Positions 57,941 to 64,000 of a stretch of DNA of 64,000 bases are shown here, piece by piece; the stretch's first letter is position 1; every line of letters starts with the position of its first letter. Location of the stretch: the NCBI GenBank assembly GCA_028285625.1, contig JANQOX010000025.1, forward strand, positions 142,461 to 206,460, in the 5' to 3' direction. The notes beneath the pieces are model-generated. The model was not told the origin of the DNA, did not search any database, and saw nothing but the letters and a program-made list of their open reading frames with translations. Origin of the DNA: Myxococcota bacterium. Its GTDB lineage: Bacteria > Myxococcota_A > UBA9160 > UBA6930. Made by a program: the position numbers and the translations under genes.

Positions 57941-60253
57941 TTGCCGTGGCTGGTTGCGGCGCAGGCGCTCGGAGTCGCGCTGGGCCGCGCCATCGAGATG
58001 CCGCCCGGGCCCCCGCTGGTGGCTGCGTTGCAGCTCGCGGTGTGCGCGCTCCTCTCGCGGCGGCAGAGCGCGGCGCGCGCGGTCTTTGCACTGGCGCTCG
58101 CATGTGCGGCCGGCGCGGCGGGTTCCTCGAGGCTCACGGCGCCGCCGACCCTCGCGGCGCCGATCGAGGCCACGGTCGAGGGCCGTTTGGCGCGGGTTCG
58201 TTCGAGCGGTCTCGGGTCGTCCGTGGAGCTCGACGCGCTTCGCTGGATCACGCCGCGGCCGGGCGCAGGGCTCGATCGCGTTCGTCGGATCGTGACGAGC
58301 GAGGCCCGGTCGGAGGGCTTGTCGGTCCATCGCGTGGGAAGCCGCGTGCGTGCGCGGTTGCGGCTGCGCCCGCCGACGTCGCGCTGCAACCCGGGGCTGC
58401 CCGACCCGGCAGGGCGTCTCGCGAACCGTGGGATCGCTGCCGTGGGCGGTCTGGTGCATCCGGCGCTCACCCGGCAGCTCGCCGTACCGAACGGGCCCTG
58501 GGCAGCGGTCGAGCGGCTGCGCCGGCACGGTGTCGAGGGGCTCGCCGCGCACGGCCGGGGAGGAGCGCTCCTGGCCGCGCTCGCCTGGGGCGATCGCGAC
58601 GGGATCGAAGCGGACGATCGCGAAGCGTTGCGCCGGCTGGGCCTCGGGCACCTGCTCGCGGTGTCGGGCTTGCACCTCGGGCTGGTGGCGGGGGGTGCGT
58701 TCGCGGGTGTGCGTCGGGTAGCGCGGGGGAGGGCCGCCGATCCGCGCCGCGCGGCATTGTGGCCCGCGCTCTTGCTGGCGGGAGTCTATGCCGTGCAGAC
58801 CGGCATGGCCGAGCCGGTGCGTCGCGCCTGGGTCTTCCTGGCGGTCGGTGTGGTCGCCTCGCGTCTGCGGCGGCCGTTGCCTCCCGGCCAGGCGCTCTGG
58901 GTGGCGGCGTGGCTGATGCTGCTGTTCGAGCCGGGCGCGCTCTTCTCTCCCAGTGCGCAGCTCTCGTTCGCCGCGACCGCGGCCATCGCGATCGCCCTGG
59001 GCCACGCTCGCCGCAGGGGTGCCGGTGCGCGGCCTGGAGGCCTTCTCGAGCGGGCTCGTGTGCTGTTCGATACGTCGGTTGCGGCCGTGTTGGCGACCAC
59101 GCCGATTGCGGCGTGGCACTTCGGTACGGCATCGCCGGTGGGTTGGATCGCGAACCTGGTGGCGGTGCCCTGGACGGCCGTGGCGCTGCTCCCGGGAGCG
59201 CTCCTGGCCGCAGGGCTCGGCGCCGTCGGGGCCTCCGGAGCCGTGGCGCCCTTTGCCGAGATCGCGCGTCTGTCCCTCGTGGCGGCCGAAGCGGCATCAG
59301 GACCGGTGCCCGCTGCCGTGGGCCTTGCGCCTCCGCCGTGGGCCTTCGGCGGCGCGGCGCTGCTCGCGGTGGCGGGGCTCCGGATCCCTTCTTCGCTCGC
59401 GCGCGCGGCGATGGCCGTCGTCGCGGGCCTGCTGATCGTGCACGCGCCACCGACGCCTCGGCTGCCGCCCGCGCCCCGGCTGGTGGCGCTCGACGTGGGG
59501 CAGGGCGACGCCGTTCTCGTGCAGGGCCGAACGGGAAGCCTGCTGGTGGATGCGGGCCGTGCGGCACCCGGTCGCTTCGACGTGGGCGCGCACGTGGTGG
59601 TACCCGCCCTCCGCGCGCTCGGGGTGCGGCAACTCGACGTCGTCGCGGTGACCCATGCCGACTCCGATCACCGCGGAGGCGTGCCCGCGGTGCTGCGCCA
59701 GATTCCCACCGGCGAGGTGTGGTTGCCGCCGGGGGGCCTGGCGGACGCGGCGTTCGGCTCCGTGGTGGCCACTGCGATCGATCGGGGCGCCCGTCTGGTG
59801 GAGCGCGAGGCGGGGCGGGCGGTCTCGCGTGTAGGCGACCTCTCGGTCGCGGTGATCTGGCCGCCGGGGCAGGGCGCGCCGGCGGGGGACAACGCAGCCT
59901 CGCTCGTCCTGCGGGTCGCCACGCCAGAGGGGTTGCGGGTCCTGCTCCCAGGCGACATCGAGCGCGACAGTGAGGCCGCGCTGGTCCGCTCGGGCACCGA
60001 GCTGCGAGCGGACGTCCTGCTGCTGCCTCACCACGGCAGTCGGACGAGCAGCTCGGCGGCCTTCCTCGAGGCGGTGGCACCGCGCCTGGCCATCGTCTCG
60101 GCGCCTCTGCGCTCACGCTTCGGGATGCCCCATGCCGAGGTGCTGCGCCGGCTCGCGGAGTCCGACGTGCCCCTGGCCTGGACCGGACGCGACGGCGCCG
60201 TCCGGGTGGGACTGACCCCCGGGCTCCCCCGACACCACGGTGGGTGCTTCTAG
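57941..60253 (+). CDS. comEC: ComEC/Rec2-type DNA-uptake channel protein
   Basis: 770 residues from a TTG with only a weak GGA upstream, so the start is tentative. N-terminal membrane helices and a DUF4131-like OB domain (about 75-180) come first. The Competence domain follows (GLGHLLAVSGLHLGLVAGG, then QLSFAATAAIAIAL). The C-terminal metallo-beta-lactamase-like domain has DVGQGDAVLV, THADSDHRGG and LLLPHHGSRTS, with the zinc-ligand pattern kept. ComEC conducts single-stranded DNA into the cytoplasm during natural transformation. No other competence genes are in the window. Confidence 0.92.
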   Translation: MPWLVAAQALGVALGRAIEMPPGPPLVAALQLAVCALLSRRQSAARAVFALALACAAGAAGSSRLTAPPTLAAPIEATVEGRLARVRSSGLGSSVELDALRWITPRPGAGLDRVRRIVTSEARSEGLSVHRVGSRVRARLRLRPPTSRCNPGLPDPAGRLANRGIAAVGGLVHPALTRQLAVPNGPWAAVERLRRHGVEGLAAHGRGGALLAALAWGDRDGIEADDREALRRLGLGHLLAVSGLHLGLVAGGAFAGVRRVARGRAADPRRAALWPALLLAGVYAVQTGMAEPVRRAWVFLAVGVVASRLRRPLPPGQALWVAAWLMLLFEPGALFSPSAQLSFAATAAIAIALGHARRRGAGARPGGLLERARVLFDTSVAAVLATTPIAAWHFGTASPVGWIANLVAVPWTAVALLPGALLAAGLGAVGASGAVAPFAEIARLSLVAAEAASGPVPAAVGLAPPPWAFGGAALLAVAGLRIPSSLARAAMAVVAGLLIVHAPPTPRLPPAPRLVALDVGQGDAVLVQGRTGSLLVDAGRAAPGRFDVGAHVVVPALRALGVRQLDVVAVTHADSDHRGGVPAVLRQIPTGEVWLPPGGLADAAFGSVVATAIDRGARLVEREAGRAVSRVGDLSVAVIWPPGQGAPAGDNAASLVLRVATPEGLRVLLPGDIERDSEAALVRSGTELRADVLLLPHHGSRTSSSAAFLEAVAPRLAIVSAPLRSRFGMPHAEVLRRLAESDVPLAWTGRDGAVRVGLTPGLPRHHGGCF

Positions 60254-60281
60254 GAAGCGGGCGAGTCTCGGCTCGTCCTCG

Positions 60282-61091
60282 TCAGGAGCCCTTCCACTCG
60301 GGGGGCCGCTTCTCGACGAAGGCGCGCTGCGCCTCGCGCGCATCGTCGGTGGTGCGCAGCGGTTTGCCGATCGCCTCCTGCCGCACGTAGGCCTCGGGTA
60401 GCGGCGTCGTGAGCAGCTCGCGCACGCCGGCGCGGGCGGCACGCACGGCGAGGGGCGCATTGCACGCAATGGCGTCGGCGGCCTCGAAGGCGGTCTGGAG
60501 AAGGTCCTCCGGCGACACGATCCGGTTGACCAGGCCGATGGTCGCGGCGCGCTCGGCATCGATGGGCCGCGCCGTGAGCAGCAGCTCTTGCGCATGCACC
60601 CAGCCGATCTGCCTGGGGAGCATCACCGTGGCGTTGCCCGTGGGGTACAGCCCCAAGGCCACTTCTTCGAGCGCGAATGTCGCGTGGGGGACTGCGAAGC
60701 GCAGCTCGGATGCCAGCATCAGGTCGAATCCACCCGCGCGAGCGTGCCCGTTGATCGCGCAGATCAGCGGCGTCCCCAGGTCGAACCCGGCGAGGAGCGC
60801 GGTCTTCACGCTTCGCAGGCCTTCGAAGCTCCGGGGATCCACGCGTTCGCCACGCGCAAGCTGCTGCGAGATCGGGATGGTCGTCTTCATGTCCATTCCC
60901 GAACAGAAGACGCGATCGCCCGCGCCGGTGAGCACGGCGCAGCGCACGCCGTCGTCCTCTGCGATCTCCCGCCACGCGGCCGCGAGGTCGCACAGCATGC
61001 CCGGGTCGAGCGCGTTGGCGCGTTCGGGGCGGTCGAGGGTCACGAGCGCCACGTTCGGGTGCTCGGAGGGGCGTTCGAGGTGGACCGGCAT
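60282..61091 (-). CDS. Enoyl-CoA hydratase/isomerase family protein
   Basis: 269 residues, ATG start. Crotonase fold: LVTLDRPERANALDPGML, first oxyanion-hole strand RVFCSGMDM, second AINGHARAGGFDLMLASELRFA, then LGLYPTG. The canonical Glu positions are partly changed (GHARAGGFD versus GxAxGGGxE), so hydratase activity is not certain; isomerase or hydrolase activity is possible. It probably acts in acyl-CoA degradation, for example of side chains. It is divergent from the VOC gene at 61177. Confidence 0.9.
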   Translation of the reverse strand: MPVHLERPSEHPNVALVTLDRPERANALDPGMLCDLAAAWREIAEDDGVRCAVLTGAGDRVFCSGMDMKTTIPISQQLARGERVDPRSFEGLRSVKTALLAGFDLGTPLICAINGHARAGGFDLMLASELRFAVPHATFALEEVALGLYPTGNATVMLPRQIGWVHAQELLLTARPIDAERAATIGLVNRIVSPEDLLQTAFEAADAIACNAPLAVRAARAGVRELLTTPLPEAYVRQEAIGKPLRTTDDAREAQRAFVEKRPPEWKGS

Positions 61092-61142
61092 CCCGGCATG
61101 TTAGCTGGCGGGTGCCGGCCTCGGGGGGCTCCTTGCCTGCGG

Positions 61143-61148
61143 TACAAT
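61143..61148 (+). promoter_or_regulatory. -10 element for the VOC-family gene
   Basis: TACAAT in the 85-base gap between divergent starts, 28 bases before the GTG at 61177. No good -35 at 16-18 bases. GAGGAG lies six bases upstream of the GTG, so translation start is well supported. Confidence 0.4.
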
Positions 61149-61176
61149 CGGCCGATCGCGACGAAGAGGAGACGCC

Positions 61177-61707
61177 GTGCCGTTCCACCACGTAGCCCTG
61201 GCCACCCGCGACATGAAGGCGATCCACGAGTTCTATGAAGCCGCGACGGGCTTTCCGCTCGTGAAGGTCGAGGTGGCTTCGACGCCCGCGGGTGGCTTTG
61301 CCAAGCACTTCTTCTACGACACCGGCGAAGGCCAGCTGATGGCGTTCTGGGAGCTGCACGACGACTCCATGCCCGACGACTTCTCCACCGCGATCTCCAC
61401 GGCCGTCGGCCTGCCCGAATGGGTGAACCATCTGGCCTTCGGGGCGCGCGACAAGGACGACATCGAGGCACGCGCGACGCGCTGGCTCTCGGCAGGCCAC
61501 GACGTGCTCGAGATCGATCACGACTGGTGCTACTCGATCTATGCCAAGGACCCGAACGGGACGCTCGTGGAGTTCTGCACCACGACGCGCCCGTTCGACG
61601 ATGCGGACCGCGAGCAGGCACTCCATGCGCTGGAGAGCAACGAGCTCACGCGCTCGACCGAGCCGGGGGTTCGCGTCCGGCGTGCGAGCGAGTTCTCGGC
61701 GAGCTGA
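61177..61707 (+). CDS. Glyoxalase/VOC-superfamily protein
   Basis: 176 residues, GTG with GAGGAG six bases upstream. The vicinal-oxygen-chelate fold shows a metal His in FHHVALATRDMKAIHEFYEA, a second in VNHLAFGARDKDDIEAR, and Glu in DPNGTLVEFCTTT. GEGQLMAFWELHD completes the first module. VOC proteins are dioxygenases, isomerases or lyases; the close pattern to extradiol-type proteins suggests catabolic use, but the reaction is unknown. Confidence 0.88.
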   Translation: MPFHHVALATRDMKAIHEFYEAATGFPLVKVEVASTPAGGFAKHFFYDTGEGQLMAFWELHDDSMPDDFSTAISTAVGLPEWVNHLAFGARDKDDIEARATRWLSAGHDVLEIDHDWCYSIYAKDPNGTLVEFCTTTRPFDDADREQALHALESNELTRSTEPGVRVRRASEFSAS

Positions 61708-61734
61708 GCCGGGGCTCTGTGGCGGCGGACCGCC

Positions 61735-62469
61735 TCAGTAGAGCCCGAACATCCGTCCCGCCATCGCGACGACGGCGATCGCGAGAACCGGCCGGATCAG
61801 TCGCTCTCCTCCGCGCACCGCCATGCGCGCGCCGAGGGCGCCCCCGGCGGCGAACCCGGCCGCCAGGACCAGCGCTTCGGGCCACGCGACGAGGCCCTCG
61901 GCGAGAAACACCACGAGTGCGAGCGCGGTGAAGCAGAAGTTCACCACCACCTTGGCGCTGTTCGAGCGGACGAGATCGAACCCGGCCCACGACAGGGCGA
62001 ACACCAGCAGGATGCCGACGCCGGCCTGGAACGCGCCGCCGTAGAGCCCGATGCCGAGAAAGATCAGCCAGCGTACCGGTGTGGTGGCGTGCCGCGGCTG
62101 CTCGCTGGGTTGGCGCGGCACCAGTGTGGGGACCAGGAGAAGCAGCATGAGGACGCCGAAGACGCGCTCGAAGACGTCGTCGGGGAGGCGCGCTGCGAAC
62201 CACGCGCCCACCAGCGCCCCCAGCATCACGGGCAGCAGGATCGGCGCGGCGGTGCGGATGCCCGAGACGCCCTGGGCGCGGAAGCTCCAGGCGGCGATTC
62301 CGTTCTGGACCAGCACGCCCACGCGGTTGGTGCCGTTGGCGAGCGTGCCGGGGAGCCCGACGAACACGAGAAGCGGCACCGTCAGCAGCGAGCCGCCGCC
62401 CGCCAGGGTGTTCACCACGCCGGCGACGAGGCCACCGACCAGCAGGATCACCACTTCGAGCGGGGTCAC
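61735..62469 (-). CDS. TauE/SafE-family membrane permease
   Basis: 244 residues from GTG 62469-62467, normal for the family; a frame extension to 62562 exists but overlaps the divergent peptidase start. Two repeats typical of TauE: LVGGLVAGVVNTLAGGGSLL with ANGTNRVGVLVQ, and IGLYGGAFQAGVGILLVFAL with VRSNSAKVVVNF. About eight membrane helices. Members export or import sulfite, sulfoacetate or other organic anions; substrate is not fixed. Confidence 0.88.
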   Translation of the reverse strand: MTPLEVVILLVGGLVAGVVNTLAGGGSLLTVPLLVFVGLPGTLANGTNRVGVLVQNGIAAWSFRAQGVSGIRTAAPILLPVMLGALVGAWFAARLPDDVFERVFGVLMLLLLVPTLVPRQPSEQPRHATTPVRWLIFLGIGLYGGAFQAGVGILLVFALSWAGFDLVRSNSAKVVVNFCFTALALVVFLAEGLVAWPEALVLAAGFAAGGALGARMAVRGGERLIRPVLAIAVVAMAGRMFGLY

Positions 62470-62554
62470 GGGGTCGGTACAGTAGGGCGCGGGCGTCGGC
62501 CGGTCGATGGCCGCATACCGTGGCGCCGCGGTCCCGGCAGCCCAGGAGACGATC

Positions 62555-64000
62555 ATGGCCACACGACCCCATGGCGCCTGGCGGTCACCGCTCTCTGCCC
62601 AGCATCTCTCGCAGGCGGTTCGGGGCCTGACGGAGACGCGCCTGCATGGCGGCAGGCTGTATTGGATCGAGCGCCGCCCGGACGAGGGTGGGCGTCAGGC
62701 CGTGGTGTCGGCCGGGCCTGGCGGCGACCTGGATGAAGCGTTGCCCGCCGACGCGAACGTCCGCTCGCGGGTGCACGAGTATGGTGGGGGCAGCTTCGAG
62801 GTCTGCGACCGCGGACTGTTCACGGTGGACGAAGGCGAACCGGGGATCGGTTGGCGCACGGACGGTGGCCGGGTCCTGGTGCCGGGGAGCAATCGTCCCG
62901 TCCGCTATGCCGAACCCGTCGCATCACCAGACGGTCGCTGGCTGGTGGCGGTCGAGGAGGAGCCCCGTGCGGTGGGCGAGCCCGCCAACCGGCTCGTGGC
63001 CTTCGAACTCGCCGGGGGCGGCCGCCGGGTGCTCGCCGAGGGCGGCGACTTCTACGCTTCGCCGACCTTCGCCCCCGATGGCGGCCGTCTCGCCTACCTG
63101 ACCTGGGACCATCCCGCGATGCCGTGGGACACCACGACCCTCGTCGAGGCGGACTTCCGCGAGGGCGCGCTCCAGGCGCCGAGGATCCGCGCGGGTGGGC
63201 CGGGCGAGTCGGTGTTCCAACCGGCCTACGGACCCGACGGCGCGCTCGTGTTCGCAGCCGACCGCTCCGGATTCTGGAACCTCTATCGGGGCGACGGCTC
63301 GGGATCGAGCGCCTCGCCCCTGTGTCCGCGCGATGCAGAGTTCGGGCGGCCCCAGTGGGTCTTCGGCATGCGCTCCCACGCCTTCGCGGGGCCGGGGCGC
63401 CTGGTCTGTACCCGCATCGAGGACGGCCACGATCGACTCGGCCTGCTCGACCTCGAAAGCGGTCGTCTCGAGGACCTCGCGCCCGGATTCGTCTCGGTGA
63501 CCGACGTGGTCTGCGACGGCACGCACGTCGCGTTCGTGGGCGGCCGGACGGACGAGCCGTCGGGGGTGCGCCGGCTCGACCTCGGAAGTGGGCGCATCGA
63601 GACGTTGCGGCTTGCAGCCGACCTCGAGTGGGGGCCCGAACTCTTTTCCCCCGCCGAGCCCGTCACCTTCCCGAGCCGGGACGGGCGAACGGCCCACGCG
63701 TTCCTGTACCGCCCGCAGTTGCCCGGTCACGAGGGCCCGGCTGGCGAGAAGCCCCCGCTGTTGGTGAAGGCGCACGGCGGGCCCACCGCCGCCGCCTCGC
63801 CCACGCTCGACCTCGGCATCCAGTTCTGGACCACGCGAGGGTTCGCGGTGCTCGACGTCAACTACGCGGGCAGCACGGGATACGGGCGCGCCTATCGACG
63901 TGCCCTGGACGGAGCCTGGGGCGTGGCCGACGTGGACGATTGCGTGGCGGGGGCGCTCCACGCTTGCGAACTCGGCGTGGCCGACCGACACCGGCTCGCG
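62555..64000 (+). CDS. S9-family (prolyl-oligopeptidase type) peptidase (partial, 3' end missing)
   Basis: 482 codons without a stop to the edge; ATG with AGGAG seven bases upstream. The N-terminal beta-propeller is visible as RVHEYGGGSFEV, SPDGRWLVAVEEEPRA and ADRSGFWNLYRGDGSG, typical of acylaminoacyl-peptidase and DPP-like S9 enzymes. The hydrolase domain opens with VKAHGGPTAAASPTLDLGIQ, then FAVLDVNYAGSTGYGR and AWGVADVDDC. The GxSxG nucleophile, Asp and His lie beyond base 64000. No signal peptide, so cytosolic. Likely trims short peptides. Confidence 0.9.
   Translation, partial: MATRPHGAWRSPLSAQHLSQAVRGLTETRLHGGRLYWIERRPDEGGRQAVVSAGPGGDLDEALPADANVRSRVHEYGGGSFEVCDRGLFTVDEGEPGIGWRTDGGRVLVPGSNRPVRYAEPVASPDGRWLVAVEEEPRAVGEPANRLVAFELAGGGRRVLAEGGDFYASPTFAPDGGRLAYLTWDHPAMPWDTTTLVEADFREGALQAPRIRAGGPGESVFQPAYGPDGALVFAADRSGFWNLYRGDGSGSSASPLCPRDAEFGRPQWVFGMRSHAFAGPGRLVCTRIEDGHDRLGLLDLESGRLEDLAPGFVSVTDVVCDGTHVAFVGGRTDEPSGVRRLDLGSGRIETLRLAADLEWGPELFSPAEPVTFPSRDGRTAHAFLYRPQLPGHEGPAGEKPPLLVKAHGGPTAAASPTLDLGIQFWTTRGFAVLDVNYAGSTGYGRAYRRALDGAWGVADVDDCVAGALHACELGVADRHRLA

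Overview
The window is GC-rich and densely coded on both strands. It looks like a chromosomal segment of a Gram-negative bacterium of the former Deltaproteobacteria type (Myxococcota, Binatota or a similar lineage). The evidence for this is: an LPS-export set (lptC-lptA-lptB) joined to rpoN, ptsN, hprK, rapZ, an EIIA-Man-type protein and HPr; a bactofilin; a TolC-family channel and Lnt, which imply an outer membrane; PEP-CTERM-type C-terminal tails; and many TetR regulators, P450s and SDRs of the kind found in metabolically versatile soil or marine Deltaproteobacteria. The exact lineage is an inference. GTG and TTG starts are common, and many adjacent genes share the 4-base overlaps GTGA or ATGA. 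No tRNA, rRNA, CRISPR array, IS element or prophage was seen.

Layout. 1-1612: 5' end of a TetR gene, a small exported protein and a nu-class-like glutathione transferase. 1730-7975: a diadenylate cyclase fused to a YbbR/CdaR-like segment, an MgtE Mg2+ channel, a CaCA cation exchanger, a RimK-type glutamate ligase carrying a C-terminal RCK_C (TrkA-C) domain, a desuccinylase-family hydrolase and a RimB-type protease. 8073-22960: accessory metabolism and envelope genes (exported proteins, DUF1302-like barrel, TetR + SDR, ArnT-like glycosyltransferase, lipoprotein phosphoesterase, TetR + P450, nitroreductase, SDR, acyl-CoA carboxylase subunit, Lnt, ABM monooxygenase). 23009-36567: a large propeller/c-type cytochrome protein, a SnoaL-like protein, a lipoprotein carboxylesterase, two tandem PEP-CTERM paralogues, then a run with a CYP142-like P450, an amidase, a KshB/PaaE-like reductase, a sulfotransferase and an SDR. 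The P450 is preceded by a palindrome matching the KstR consensus. 36663-48001: housekeeping genes lptCAB, rpoN/PTS-Ntr, metK and yajC-secD-secF. 48048-64000: bactofilin, TolC-like channel, ispD-ispF-cysS-uvrB-uvrC, a ComEC homologue, enoyl-CoA hydratase, VOC protein, TauE/SafE permease and the start of an S9-family peptidase that runs off the end.

Most interesting point. RCK_C domains are established c-di-AMP receptors on K+ and cation transporters. Here one sits on RimK, about 2.4 kb downstream of the cyclase gene, with a Mg2+ channel and a cation exchanger between them. This suggests, as inference only, a module in which c-di-AMP controls both ion transport and RimK-type protein glutamylation. 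A second notable point is the steroid-type unit at 30741-36567.
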